64,000 nucleotides of DNA, taken from NCBI GenBank assembly GCA_964577955.1, contig CAZOAZ010000001.1, forward strand, positions 62,001 through 126,000, in the 5' to 3' direction. Below are positions 32,726-42,995 of this stretch, piece after piece. Every line of letters starts with the position of its first letter. Position 1 is the stretch's first letter. The stretch comes from CADEEX01 sp964577955 (GTDB lineage Bacteria > Acidobacteriota > Vicinamibacteria > Vicinamibacterales > CAVVIG01). Made by a program: the position numbers and the translations under genes. Under the pieces are notes generated by a model. The model saw nothing but the letters and a program-made list of their open reading frames with translations. It searched no databases and was not told where the DNA came from.

Positions 32726-35108
32726 GCACCGTGATTTCCGCTGAAGCCGAGCGTCCGCGTACATCGGCGACCGTGATCACATGGACGCCGCGGACGAGCG
32801 ACCATCGGACCGTCTCGTGCTCTTCGGCGGTTCCCACCACCTGTCCGTCGACCGACCAGCGGAGCGCGCCGTCGGCGCCGCGCGCTCGCAGCGCCAGCGT
32901 CTGAAATTCCGCCCGCAGCGTGGGGTCGGAGAGATAGAGCGCTCCGGCCAGCGGTTCGGTGATGGCGAGGTCGCGTGACTCGGGTGCCGCCGCGACTTGT
33001 TTCGCCGCAGCAGCGGACGGTGCGGCGAGCGGAAGGGTTCGCCGCCCGCTCGGTCCGCTCGCGTGCGCCCATCGCTGAAACGGTTCCGGCCAGACGACCG
33101 TCGTCTCATGACCGTCCGAGACGTGCCAGTCGCACACCGTGGTCTGAGCACCGGCGGGCAACCACTCCAGAACGTGGGTTGGACACGATGCGGTCGGCGT
33201 CAGTCCGGAGACTGCGCAGACCTCGACGCGACGGAAATGCGCCGGCGGTTCGAGGATCGGTGCGTTCGGGCGAGACACGACCGATTCGCGGGCCCGCTCG
33301 ACCGCCGCCATCATCACGTCGTGAAAGATCGGTCCGGCGCCGGTCACACCTGACGAGCCGCGGAGCGGTGTCCGGTCGAAGTTGCCGACCCAGACGCCCA
33401 CGGTCACCTCGCGGGTGTACCCGATCGCCCAGTTATCGTGATACGCCTGCGATGTGCCGGTCTTGACGGCGACCGGAAACGGAAACTCCAGGCTGCCGCC
33501 GCGGCCGAAGATGTAGGCGCGCGCCTCGGGGTCGGTGAGGATGTCGGTGATCCAGAAGGCCGTTGCGGCGGACACGATTCGCGCGCCGGCCGCCGGTTTG
33601 GGACGACGCCCGTCGGCCCGCCGCCACGAGACTGGGGCAATCGTTTCGCCGCCGCGGGCGAACGCCGCGTACGCCGCGACGAGTTCGTCGAGGCGGACTT
33701 CAACGTCGCCCAGCGTGATACCGAGCCCGTAATGAGCGGCCGTTTTGTCGAGCGTCGTGAGCCCGGCTTTTCTCAGGAGCCGCGCGATGGTGGAGACGCC
33801 GACGTCGGACGCGAGGGCGACCGCCGGGACATTCTCCGAACCGGCCAGCGCCGTCCGGGCGAGGAGCGGTCCGCGGAATTGGCCGTCGTAGTTCCGCGGA
33901 CTGTAAAGGACGCCCGGCTCGGCGGTCGGAAACTGCGACGGCACGTCGGCCAGAACCTGCGCCGGCGTGGTGCCCCGCTCGAAGGCCGCGGCGTAGGTGA
34001 ACGGCTTGAGCGCCGACCCCGGCTGCCGTGGCGCACTGACTCCGTCGATCGCGCCGCCATGCGCCGCGTCGAAGTAGTTGCCGGAGCCTTCCCACGCCAG
34101 CCATTCGCCGCTGCGGTTGTCGAGCACCGCGACGGCGACGTTCATTGCGTGATGTTGAGTGAGCGCCTCGCGATTGGCCGCGACGATGCCGGCGACGTGG
34201 CGTTGCAGGGCAGCATCGAGCGTGGTCTCGATGCGGCGGGGACGCGGCTCGCCGGCATCCGCCAGCGCGCGCTCGACGAAGTGTGGGGCGAGCAGAGTGG
34301 TTGTCCGGCGATTCAGCGACACGCGCTCCGCCCTGGCGCTCGCGAGGTCTGCTGCGCTCAGCCAGTTGCGCGCCGCCATCGTGCCGAGAATGCGGCGCTG
34401 GCGCGGCTCCGCGCGGCCGGGGGTTCGCCATGGATTGAAGCGCCCAGGTTGTTGTGGCAGGGCCGCGAGAAACGCGGCTTCGGCGGCCGTCAATGTCGCG
34501 ACGTCGCGGCCGAAGTAGGCCTCGGCCGCCCGCGCCGCGCCGTCGATCTGGTTCCCGTACGGCGCGCGATTCAAGTAGATCGCGAGAATCTCCGCCTTGG
34601 TGAGCCGGTGCTCGAGCCGCAACGCCACGATCGCTTCGTGGACCTTGGCCCGCCAGCCTCTGGTGCGCTGTCCGCCCTCCTGTCTGGCGAGCAGCAGTTT
34701 GGCGACCTGCTGCGTGATCGTCGAGCCGCCTTGCACGATGTGCCGCGCTCGCACGTTGCGGTACAACGCTCGCGCAATCGCGACCGGATCCACGCCGACA
34801 TGGGAGTAGAACCGCACGTCCTCGGCCGCGAGCGTCGCCGCGCTCAGCATCGGCGGCAGTGCGTTCGCGCTCAACGCGGTTCCGCGCGTTCCCGAATCAG
34901 ACCGGACTTCATAGAGCGCTTCGCCGGTCCGATCGACGATGACAGTGGAGGGCTGCGCGAGATCTTCCAGCAGCCCTGGTGGCAGCGGACCAAGCCGGAG
35001 CCAGAATCCGAACGCGATCGCTGCGAGGAGTAGTCCGGCTGAAGCCGGACGCCACCGGAGCCTTGCGTGCAATCCGGCTGAAGCCGGATCCCACAGCCGC
35101 CTCGTCAT
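32721..35108 (-). CDS. pbpC: Penicillin-binding protein 1C (bifunctional peptidoglycan synthase)
   Basis: 795 residues from ATG 35108, overlapping the alpha-2-macroglobulin stop as ATGA. Residues 26-38 are the single membrane anchor. The GT51 glycosyltransferase has EDVRFYSH at 96-103 (catalytic E96) and GGSTITQQVAKLLL at 127-140. The transpeptidase shows QPGSALKPF (SxxK), SEN in GSENVPAV, and KTGTS. The last 100 residues are the BiPBP_C-type domain. The N-terminal cytoplasmic stretch (WDPASAGLHA, WRPASAG) is encoded by two family A palindromes. PBP1C and a bacterial alpha-2-macroglobulin are a known gene pair, thought to defend and repair the cell wall. Confidence 0.92.
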   Translation of the reverse strand: MTRRLWDPASAGLHARLRWRPASAGLLLAAIAFGFWLRLGPLPPGLLEDLAQPSTVIVDRTGEALYEVRSDSGTRGTALSANALPPMLSAATLAAEDVRFYSHVGVDPVAIARALYRNVRARHIVQGGSTITQQVAKLLLARQEGGQRTRGWRAKVHEAIVALRLEHRLTKAEILAIYLNRAPYGNQIDGAARAAEAYFGRDVATLTAAEAAFLAALPQQPGRFNPWRTPGRAEPRQRRILGTMAARNWLSAADLASARAERVSLNRRTTTLLAPHFVERALADAGEPRPRRIETTLDAALQRHVAGIVAANREALTQHHAMNVAVAVLDNRSGEWLAWEGSGNYFDAAHGGAIDGVSAPRQPGSALKPFTYAAAFERGTTPAQVLADVPSQFPTAEPGVLYSPRNYDGQFRGPLLARTALAGSENVPAVALASDVGVSTIARLLRKAGLTTLDKTAAHYGLGITLGDVEVRLDELVAAYAAFARGGETIAPVSWRRADGRRPKPAAGARIVSAATAFWITDILTDPEARAYIFGRGGSLEFPFPVAVKTGTSQAYHDNWAIGYTREVTVGVWVGNFDRTPLRGSSGVTGAGPIFHDVMMAAVERARESVVSRPNAPILEPPAHFRRVEVCAVSGLTPTASCPTHVLEWLPAGAQTTVCDWHVSDGHETTVVWPEPFQRWAHASGPSGRRTLPLAAPSAAAAKQVAAAPESRDLAITEPLAGALYLSDPTLRAEFQTLALRARGADGALRWSVDGQVVGTAEEHETVRWSLVRGVHVITVADVRGRSASAEITVR
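35032..35094. repeat. Two family A palindromes encoding the PBP1C N-terminus
   Basis: Copies at 35032-35058 and 35070-35094, about 12 bases apart, lie wholly inside the first 26 codons of pbpC and are translated on the minus strand. Confidence 0.75.
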
Positions 35109-38100
35109 CGGATCACCACTTCCACCACATCCGCGCGGCCGTTGACTTCGGGCGCATACATCTCTTCCGCCCGCGTGCCTGACGCGCGGAAGGTGCCGGC
35201 CGTTGTCGCGCGCACCAGATACGAGAACTCGTGCTGGCCCTCGCTCAGCCGTGTCGCAAACAGTGCCACGCGGTCGTCGTACTTCTCGACGTGGTCGAAG
35301 CCGCCGCGCCGGTAGCGTTCAATCCACGAGCCGCCGTCGCCTGAAGACGACGAGTCGCGCGCGAGGTCGGTTGCGGTGGTCCGGAACCAGCCGTCGACGG
35401 CTTCGACGCCCGCCGGCAGCGGATCCAGAACCGCGACGTAGCGGCGCTCCTTCGGGAGCGTCACCGTCAGCGTGACCCGAATCAGGTCGCCGGCGTCGAA
35501 CGCCGTCGCCGCGGGACTGCTGCCGTTCTCGACGTAGCGTTCGTAGCGCCGCTCGACGCGGATCCCCTGATCGAGCGCCGGCAGCGGACTGGTGAGCGCG
35601 AACTGCACGCGCGCGGTGTAGTAGAGATGCCCGGTGCCGGTTCGTTCGAAGACGAGATCGCGCTCGGCGCCGGCCGCGACTTGGCGGGCGAGCTCCGGCA
35701 TGGTCAGCCGCACCTGCTGCGCCACTGACGAACGTCCGCGCAATGTGGCCGCGGCGATCGTGGTCGTGCCGATCGCGACCGACGCCTTCATGTCGGGGAC
35801 GTCCCGCTCGAACGCCTTGTAGTAGTGAACCAGCGCTTCGAGCGCCGTGGCGTTCTCCTGGGTGTTGCGCCAGCGGCCGTCCTTGCGCGCGGCCAGGAGC
35901 CAGCGCACCAGCCGAGGCACCTGATCGGGGAGATCGCCGCGGCGGGACAGCCCGTCGAGGACGATCGCGGTCGATCGTGCGTTCGAATTCCAGATCCAGT
36001 AGAGCGAGTCGTCTTCCACTTCCTGCACGAACGCCTGGTCGCCTTCGACGCGCAGCCCGTTGCCGAGCCGGCGGATGACGTCCGCGTAGCGCGGGTTCCG
36101 GCTCGTGGACTCGGCCATCGCATCCGCCAGATACGACAGCGCGAAGACCGGCAGCCGGTCGGGCAGCTGCGCGAGGCGGTTGATGTTCGAATCCTGGTTA
36201 CGCCCGTACTCGACGAGGACCCTGACGGCGAACGCCTGCGACGCGCTCCACATCGGCAGCCACTGGACCTGTTGTGGTTCGGCTCGTTTGGTTTCCTCGT
36301 CGAGGAAGGCCACGGCGCGAGCGACCACGTCGGATGGCACGGTGATGCCCACGCCGCTGACCGTCTTCATGACGTGCAGGATGTACGCGGTGAGGTACGC
36401 GTTCCCGTAGAGGCACCCGCCGGGCCAGTAGCCGAATCCGCCGTCGCCGCACTGGAACGCCGGCAATTCTGCGAGCAGCGTCGTCGCCTTCGCGCGATAG
36501 TCGCGCGGCGCGATGCGTCCCATCTGAAACGCGTCGCCCAGATCCGCTGCTAGCGCGAGCGCCAGCGCCGCCGAGGTTTTCTGTTCGGCGCAGGCGAACC
36601 CGTAATCGGCGAGATACCGTGCGCCTTCGCCGAGGCCGACGAGCGCGGTCGACGCGAGATCGATCTGCAATCCGCCGAGGCCGGGCACGATGCCGGCCGG
36701 CACGGTGATCGGCGTGGAGGTACGCGCGCCGGCGGTGTCGCCGAATGCGGCGCTTGTTTCGAGCGGGTTCAGCGACGTCACCGGAATGCTGCTCTCGAAG
36801 GCGTCGGTCTGGTTGCCGAGCCTGACGGAGACCTGCACGCGCGCCGTGCCGATGCCTCGGGCGGTCGCGTTGAACCGTACCGCCTCAGTCGCCTTTGCGC
36901 CGAGCGCAATCGTCTGCGTCGTCGAGGTGCCGAAGTCGAGCAGCGCCGGCGTCAGGCTCCGGATCGTCACGACCGCGTCGCCCCCCGTCGTCTGCGTATT
37001 GGCGACCATCGTCCCGATGGACGCGCGATCGCCGAGCGTGATGAAGCGTGGAAATGCCGACGTGAGGGTGATCGGTTTGGTGACCGTGACTTCGGCCGTC
37101 GACGATCCGAACCGCGACGCCCGGTCTGCGGCCACGGCCATGATGCGATACGTCGTGAGGGCTTCGGGCAGCGTCACCTCGCGCGTCGCGCGGCCGCGTG
37201 CGTCGGTTTCGACCGAACCGAGCCAGAACGCCAGCGGCCGGAGGTCCTGACGCGCGGTCAGCGCGCCCTCGCCGCCACCACCGCCGTCGCTCTCGCCCTT
37301 CGGCGTCAGGACGCGCCGGCTGATGATCCTCTGCCGGCTGTCTTCGTTGCTGACTTGCAGCGCCTTGCGCTGGTACACGGCCGCCAGCACGTTCGGCGGT
37401 TGATAGCCGGTCAGCGACAGGACGCCGTAGTCCACGGCCCAGAGCGTCACCTCGCCGGCCGCCGGTGCGTTCGCCGCGTCGGTGATCGCGACCGAGACGC
37501 GCGCTTTGTTCGCCGGCCGGTATTCCTCGCGGTCGGCGGTCAACTGCACCTTCAGCTTCTTCGTGGCGTCCTCGACGAGCAGTTCGGCGTAACCGAGACG
37601 AAACGCCGGCTTGCCCGGATCGTTGCCGTCCCTGTCGACGTCCTTCGAGGTCCGGCCGCGAATCAGCAGGACCGATACGAAGACGTTCGGGATGTCCGCC
37701 TCGCTCACGGGGACTTGCACGGTCTGTTGCGTCGATGTCAGTTGGAACCGTTCGTAACGTCGAATCCCTTCGCGCTCGACCGTCAGCAGTGCCGTCGCGC
37801 TCTCCCACGGCGACTGGATCATCAGCCGCGCCGTGTCTCCAGGCTTCCAGGTCTTCTTCTCGGGTTCGAGCTGAATCCGGTTGTGATCGAACCGCTCCCA
37901 CGCCGTGTAGCCCGCGCCGAGGCCGTAGAAGCTGACTTCGGTCCGCGTCGAATGACCTTCGTCGTCTCCGGCCGTCGCGCGCAGAAGATACGAACCGCCA
38001 TCGGGAACTGGAATCGGAAGATTGACGGGCGAGGTAGTGGTGGTGACCGTCCACGTGCCCGCGGGCTGCTCGATCCGCTCGGTGTCCCAGGTGTAGAAGC

Positions 38101-40930
38101 CGCTGCCTTCGGCGCGCCGCACGGAGTTGTACTGAATCCGGATCAGTTCCAGCTTCACGGTGACGCCTGGCACCGTCTGGCCAGTGAGGTCTGCCGCGAC
38201 GACATCGACAGCCGTCCCCGAAGTCGTATTTGCGAAGTAGGCTGGCCGCCTGAGTCCGACGTACCACGGCGCCGGATGCACGACGGTCGAGGCCTGACTG
38301 GCGACATGCTGGCGCGAGACGTCTTCGACGTCACCTTCGAACGTGTAGCGATAGGCGAAGTCGTCGCCGCGCGTGCTCGGCAGCGTCGTCACGAACCGGC
38401 CGGCGGCGTTGACGGTTTCGGTGCCGCCCGCCACACGCTCGTTGGCGCCGTTGCCGCGCGGGTAATAGCCGAAGGCATACCTGTCGGCTGGAAACTTCGC
38501 CTCGATCGCATCCGGCACGTCCAGGCTCATCGATCGCATGAGCGACCACCGCACCGGTCGCTGCGACATCGCGTTGCCGAAGAGATATCGCGCATCGAGG
38601 CTTGCGCTGAGCGTGCCACCCGCCACAGGACGATCGCTCGTCAGCGTGGTGTCGACGCGAAACTCGGGCTTCCGATAGGCCGCGACCAGGAACGACCCGG
38701 AAATCTGCTTCAGCCAGTTGCCCTCGAGGACGCGTTCCTGGACGTCGTTGCCTTCGGGCTTGATCGCGCCGGGCATCGCCGCCTGGACGTAGTAGCTGCC
38801 GAGCGCGCCGGTGTCCGGAACCGTCCACGTCCACTCGGCGCTCGACCAGCTATTGACCGTCACGGTCCGCGCGTCGACTTCCTTGTTGCGGCTGTCCCTG
38901 ATCCGGATGTCCAGCTTCGATCCCGCCGCGAGCAGCTTCATGCCCTTGGTCGTGTCGCTCCGCGCGATCACCTTGACGTGCACTTCCTCGCCCGGCTTGT
39001 AGACGCCGCGATCGGTGAACACCGATCCACGCAGCATGTCGTTCGCCTGGAAGAGGTCGTAGTGCAGGTTGAACATCCACGGCTCGATCCCTTCGTCCCA
39101 GTCGGACGCCGCATAAGCGAGATCGCCGTTCTTTTCCGCGGTGACGATGAAGTCCGGGCCGGGCTCGTAGCGTCCGGGCTTTCGCAGCGAAAGCGCCGGC
39201 GCGAGCGCGACACCGTCGTTGCCGGTGATCCCGCGCCACAGTTGAGTGTTGGTCTTGTCGACGATGGTGATGGCCGCGCCGGAAACGGCCTCGCCGTTAT
39301 CGAGCCGGGTGACGAACACGAGTGTGGAGTCCGGACTGTCCTTGATCGAAATCCCGAGATTCGTGACCTGGACGATCGTCGTCGTCGCGTCGCGGCCGAA
39401 GGTGTCGGCATTGGGAATCCGGTCGCCCTTCTTCATGCCGAGCCAGAAGAGACCGGTCCCGGCGGGGGAGAGCCGCGGTGCGAGATCGAGTCCGTGCGCC
39501 TGAATGGCGTCGGGCGTCACCGGCAGACGCCGCAGCGTGCCCGGTCCGGGCGGCGTTTCTTCGAAGCCGTTCGACTGTTGCGCGAGAATCCGCGGCATCA
39601 GGTCGCGCGGTGCGAGCGGGGCGATCCACTGCGTGATGGTGGTGAAGTTTCGCGAGGAGAAGGGCAGCGGGCCGCCGCCGGTTTCCCAGACGCCGTGGCC
39701 GTCGCCGAAACTCGTGAAGGCATTTTCCCGACGCGTATTCACAACCGCCAGCCATGGATAGTCCAATGTCTGGCCGTCCTGAGCCAGGAGCGTTGGCGGC
39801 AGTTGATAGACCCAGGTCGTCGCCGGCGGTTGACGCGGGAATCCCGCGTCTTCGACATTGAAGAACGGACTGCTGTCCAGCTCCGCACGCGCGCGTGACG
39901 CGCTTTGCGCAACCGGCGTCTCGGGCGGTGCATTCGTGACATCCCGCACCGAGAGTTTTCGCATCTCGGGCTGCGCGACGGGCACCGTCAGCTCGACGCC
40001 GTTGTAACCCGACGGATCGCAACGGACCGTGCACTCGACGCCCGCGAAGAAGACCGGGTCGAGTTCCACGGTCGACGCCTGTGGCACGCGCGGCGTTGCC
40101 GGTCCCTGAAGACCGCGAAGCGCCGTGTCGACGATGACCTCGAGGTAGGCCCCGGGGGGCGGGACGGTATTCGTTTCGAGTGCGATCCGGTCGTCGTCGT
40201 TACCACGGTCGCCGCGCTCGCCGAAGTCGCGGAACCTCGCGCGATCCCAATCCGGCGTCACATGGACGGCGACTACGTCCTGGCGCGCGGCGGTATTGCG
40301 CGCGGCCGCGGCCTTTTCCTCGTAGCGCTGCATGCCGGCGGGATCGCTGGCGATCACGCGAGCGCGCGCCTGCGGCGTCCATTCCGGGATCTGGATGTCG
40401 TGCGGGCGATAGCGGACCGTGACGTGCGCGGCGACGTCCTCGGCGCGCATCGGCTGGTTGAAATCGAGAATGAGGATGGCCGGCTGGTCGAACCGATCGC
40501 CGCGACGATACCAGCGCGCCGATTCGAGCAGCGGTGGAGGCGTTGTGAAGGTGAAGACGAATCCGCGCTCGAGACTCTTGCCGGCCGCGCTTCTCGCTTC
40601 CGCGTCGATGACGACCTGGTAGGGAGTCGAGTAGGGGAGCGGCGCCGCCGGATCGGGCGTGAAAATCAGCGTCGTCGTCCCGGACCAGCGCAAGGCCCCT
40701 TTGATCTCCGGCGTGATGTGAAACCACGGCAGCACCGGATTCGACGGAATCCGTCCCAGCGCGACCATCGGTTCGGAGAAGGTGACGCGGATTTCATTCG
40801 CGTCCTGCAGTTGCCGGATGTCGCCGTTCGGTCCAGTGCTGACGATGGTCAGCGGCCCGGATTGTCCGGCGAGGAGTCCAGTTGCGGTGGCGGCGAGGAA
40901 GACGCAGAGCCAGAGCGCGGCGCGTCGCAT
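35105..40930 (-). CDS. Bacterial alpha-2-macroglobulin (YfhM-type)
   Basis: 1941 residues from ATG 40930, with AAAGGA six bases upstream; a TTG six codons earlier overlaps that site and is rejected. It has a signal peptide but no lipobox cysteine, unlike the E. coli lipoprotein form. MG-type domains fill the first 1100 residues, including GLEMACRO-like VFTDRGVYKPGEEVHVKV. The thioester motif CAEQ is intact near residue 1447, so covalent trapping of proteases should be possible. The TED helical domain and a late receptor-like domain follow. At 1941 residues it is longer than the about 1650-residue E. coli homologue. It probably traps proteases in the periplasm while PBP1C repairs peptidoglycan. 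Confidence 0.9.
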   Translation of the reverse strand: MRRAALWLCVFLAATATGLLAGQSGPLTIVSTGPNGDIRQLQDANEIRVTFSEPMVALGRIPSNPVLPWFHITPEIKGALRWSGTTTLIFTPDPAAPLPYSTPYQVVIDAEARSAAGKSLERGFVFTFTTPPPLLESARWYRRGDRFDQPAILILDFNQPMRAEDVAAHVTVRYRPHDIQIPEWTPQARARVIASDPAGMQRYEEKAAAARNTAARQDVVAVHVTPDWDRARFRDFGERGDRGNDDDRIALETNTVPPPGAYLEVIVDTALRGLQGPATPRVPQASTVELDPVFFAGVECTVRCDPSGYNGVELTVPVAQPEMRKLSVRDVTNAPPETPVAQSASRARAELDSSPFFNVEDAGFPRQPPATTWVYQLPPTLLAQDGQTLDYPWLAVVNTRRENAFTSFGDGHGVWETGGGPLPFSSRNFTTITQWIAPLAPRDLMPRILAQQSNGFEETPPGPGTLRRLPVTPDAIQAHGLDLAPRLSPAGTGLFWLGMKKGDRIPNADTFGRDATTTIVQVTNLGISIKDSPDSTLVFVTRLDNGEAVSGAAITIVDKTNTQLWRGITGNDGVALAPALSLRKPGRYEPGPDFIVTAEKNGDLAYAASDWDEGIEPWMFNLHYDLFQANDMLRGSVFTDRGVYKPGEEVHVKVIARSDTTKGMKLLAAGSKLDIRIRDSRNKEVDARTVTVNSWSSAEWTWTVPDTGALGSYYVQAAMPGAIKPEGNDVQERVLEGNWLKQISGSFLVAAYRKPEFRVDTTLTSDRPVAGGTLSASLDARYLFGNAMSQRPVRWSLMRSMSLDVPDAIEAKFPADRYAFGYYPRGNGANERVAGGTETVNAAGRFVTTLPSTRGDDFAYRYTFEGDVEDVSRQHVASQASTVVHPAPWYVGLRRPAYFANTTSGTAVDVVAADLTGQTVPGVTVKLELIRIQYNSVRRAEGSGFYTWDTERIEQPAGTWTVTTTTSPVNLPIPVPDGGSYLLRATAGDDEGHSTRTEVSFYGLGAGYTAWERFDHNRIQLEPEKKTWKPGDTARLMIQSPWESATALLTVEREGIRRYERFQLTSTQQTVQVPVSEADIPNVFVSVLLIRGRTSKDVDRDGNDPGKPAFRLGYAELLVEDATKKLKVQLTADREEYRPANKARVSVAITDAANAPAAGEVTLWAVDYGVLSLTGYQPPNVLAAVYQRKALQVSNEDSRQRIISRRVLTPKGESDGGGGGEGALTARQDLRPLAFWLGSVETDARGRATREVTLPEALTTYRIMAVAADRASRFGSSTAEVTVTKPITLTSAFPRFITLGDRASIGTMVANTQTTGGDAVVTIRSLTPALLDFGTSTTQTIALGAKATEAVRFNATARGIGTARVQVSVRLGNQTDAFESSIPVTSLNPLETSAAFGDTAGARTSTPITVPAGIVPGLGGLQIDLASTALVGLGEGARYLADYGFACAEQKTSAALALALAADLGDAFQMGRIAPRDYRAKATTLLAELPAFQCGDGGFGYWPGGCLYGNAYLTAYILHVMKTVSGVGITVPSDVVARAVAFLDEETKRAEPQQVQWLPMWSASQAFAVRVLVEYGRNQDSNINRLAQLPDRLPVFALSYLADAMAESTSRNPRYADVIRRLGNGLRVEGDQAFVQEVEDDSLYWIWNSNARSTAIVLDGLSRRGDLPDQVPRLVRWLLAARKDGRWRNTQENATALEALVHYYKAFERDVPDMKASVAIGTTTIAAATLRGRSSVAQQVRLTMPELARQVAAGAERDLVFERTGTGHLYYTARVQFALTSPLPALDQGIRVERRYERYVENGSSPAATAFDAGDLIRVTLTVTLPKERRYVAVLDPLPAGVEAVDGWFRTTATDLARDSSSSGDGGSWIERYRRGGFDHVEKYDDRVALFATRLSEGQHEFSYLVRATTAGTFRASGTRAEEMYAPEVNGRADVVEVVIR

Positions 40931-40965
40931 GGTGTGTCCTTTGTTCAATTAGAACCCAAGTTGTA

Positions 40966-40988
40966 GGGTCCGGCTTTAGCCGGACCTC
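40966..40988. repeat. Family A palindrome in the divergent A2M/OPT gap
   Basis: GGGTCCGGCTTTAGCCGGAC followed by CTC. It sits just upstream of a -10-like element for the OPT gene. Confidence 0.65.
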
Positions 40989-40991
40989 AGC

Positions 40992-40997
40992 TACCAT
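40992..40997 (+). promoter_or_regulatory. -10-like hexamer before the OPT transporter gene
   Basis: TACCAT within GCTACCATCAG ends seven bases before ATG 41005, with no ribosome site between. The same GCTACCATC string occurs before the PEBP gene (20709-20717). Confidence 0.3.
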
Positions 40998-41004
40998 CAG
41001 GCCC

Positions 41005-42972
41005 ATGCAACCGAAAGAGTTGACGATCCGCGGCGTACTCCTGGGTGTCGCCCTGACGACGGTCTTTACCGCCGCGAATGTCTACCTCGGCCTGAGGGTC
41101 GGACTGACGTTCGCTTCGTCTATTCCCGCGGCTGTTATCTCGATGGCGCTCCTGAGCGCGGTCAAGGATTCGTCGATCCTCGAAAACAACATCGTCCAGA
41201 CCGTGGCGTCAGCCGCGGGGACGCTGTCGGCGATCATCTTCGTCCTGCCGGGGTTGGTCATTGTCGGCTGGTGGACCGGCTTTCCGTTCTGGCCGTCCTT
41301 TCTTGTCTGTCTGGCCGGTGGCGTTCTCGGGGTGCTGTTCACCATCCCGCTCCGTCGCGCGCTCGTCACCCATTCCGACCTGCCGTATCCCGAAGGCGTT
41401 GCCGCCGCCGAAGTACTGAAAGTCGGATCGGAGACGCGGGGCGAAACGAAAGCGGATCCCGGCGAAGCGCGCGAAGGGTTGATGGCGGTCGTCTACGGGA
41501 CGCTGGCATCGGCCGGGCTGGCGATCGCCGCGGCGACTCGCGTGGTGTCGGCGGAGCTGAACGGGTTCTTCCGCATCGGATCGTTCGGCTCGAGCGGGTA
41601 TGACATCGCCTGGTCGCTCGCCCTCCTTGGCGCCGGACATCTCGTCGGGCTGGCGGTTGGCATGGCAATGCTCACGGGACTCGTGATCGCGTGGGCGATC
41701 GCGGTGCCGATCCTGACGCACCTTCAGCCGACGCCGGCGAACGTCGAATGGGCGGCGCACACGTTGACGGTGTGGCGGACGCAAGTGCGGTTCATCGGCG
41801 CGGGTGCGATCGGCATCTCGGCGATCTTTACGCTCGCGAAGTTGTCGAAGCCGGTGGTGGGTGGTCTGGTCAGCACGCTTGCGGCCTCCAAGACGGCCGC
41901 CTCCGGAGACGACCGCGATCGCGATTTGTCGCCCTCCTGGATCCTGGCGCTGACGGCCGTCTGCATGGTCATCACCGCGTGGCTCGCCGTGACGTTCCTG
42001 CGCGGGACGGTGCTCGAAAGCAGTACTTTGACGCTCACGCTGATTGCGGTGCCGTTCGTGCTGATCGTCGGGTTCGTGATCGCCGGCGTCGCCGGTTACA
42101 TGGCGGGACTCATTGGCGCGTCGAACAGTCCGGTGTCGGGGATCGGCATTCTCGGCATTGTGAGCTGCTCGTCGATTCTGCTCTTCGCGGTGACACCGAC
42201 TGACGCGACGCGTCCGGCGCTGGTCGCGTTCGCCCTGCTCGTGACCGGTGTCGTCTTCGCCTGCGCGACGATCTCGAACGACAACCTGCAGGATCTGAAG
42301 ACCGGTCAGCTCGTTGGTGCCTCACCGATGCGGCAGCAGATTGCGCTCATCATCGGGGTCATCGCCGGGTCGGCGGTCATCCCGTCGGTGCTGAACCTGC
42401 TGGCGCGCGCCTACGGGTTTGCCGGCGCCGCCAACGTGGGTGTGGTGGCGGCGAATCCGCTGCCAGCGCCGCAGGCCACGCTGATCTCCGCGCTGGCGCA
42501 AGGTGTCATCGGCGGGAATCTTGACTGGAACATGATCGGGATCGGCGCGCTGGTCGGCGTGGCGCTGATTGCCATCGACGCCGCGCTGAAGACGACGGGC
42601 AAGATGCACCTGCCGCCGCTCGCCGTGGGGATCGGGATCTACCTGCCGATGTCGGCGACCTTCGCGGTTGTCGTGGGCGCGCTCGTCGCGACGTGGTACG
42701 ACGGCGTGGCGAGGCGCTCGAAGAACTATGCGCGGTCCGAGCGTCTCGGCACGCTCGTCGCGTCCGGACTCATCGTCGGCGAGAGCTTGTTCGGCGTCGT
42801 GAACGCGGGGCTGATCGTTTCCTTCAACAATGATGCGCCGATGGCGCTCGTGTCGGGTGAATTCGGGCTCGCCAAGCCGCTCGGCGTCCTGGCGTTCACC
42901 GGACTGGTGGTGTGGCTGTACTCGTGGCTGTCGTCGCGGGCCCGGCATGTCTCGGCGGCTCGACAGGCCTGA
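41005..42972 (+). CDS. OPT-family oligopeptide transporter
   Basis: 655 residues from ATG 41005; the open frame further upstream runs through the family A palindrome and the divergent gene's 5' end and is not coding. About fifteen membrane segments are visible. The opening ELTIRGVLLGVALTTVFTAANVYLGLRVG and the SILENNIVQTVASAAGTLS motif are typical of the bacterial OPT/YSL family, as is DLPYPEGVAAAEVLKVG. These proteins import small peptides or metal chelates by proton symport. A coupled lipoprotein gene follows 23 bases later. Confidence 0.88.
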   Translation: MQPKELTIRGVLLGVALTTVFTAANVYLGLRVGLTFASSIPAAVISMALLSAVKDSSILENNIVQTVASAAGTLSAIIFVLPGLVIVGWWTGFPFWPSFLVCLAGGVLGVLFTIPLRRALVTHSDLPYPEGVAAAEVLKVGSETRGETKADPGEAREGLMAVVYGTLASAGLAIAAATRVVSAELNGFFRIGSFGSSGYDIAWSLALLGAGHLVGLAVGMAMLTGLVIAWAIAVPILTHLQPTPANVEWAAHTLTVWRTQVRFIGAGAIGISAIFTLAKLSKPVVGGLVSTLAASKTAASGDDRDRDLSPSWILALTAVCMVITAWLAVTFLRGTVLESSTLTLTLIAVPFVLIVGFVIAGVAGYMAGLIGASNSPVSGIGILGIVSCSSILLFAVTPTDATRPALVAFALLVTGVVFACATISNDNLQDLKTGQLVGASPMRQQIALIIGVIAGSAVIPSVLNLLARAYGFAGAANVGVVAANPLPAPQATLISALAQGVIGGNLDWNMIGIGALVGVALIAIDAALKTTGKMHLPPLAVGIGIYLPMSATFAVVVGALVATWYDGVARRSKNYARSERLGTLVASGLIVGESLFGVVNAGLIVSFNNDAPMALVSGEFGLAKPLGVLAFTGLVVWLYSWLSSRARHVSAARQA

Positions 42973-42995
42973 GGTCGGTCGAAGAAGGAGGCGCG

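Noticed and set aside
37355..39898. 847-codon open frame on the plus strand
   Set aside because: Antisense to the alpha-2-macroglobulin gene, which has an intact thioester motif and family domains; the antisense translation has no recognisable features.
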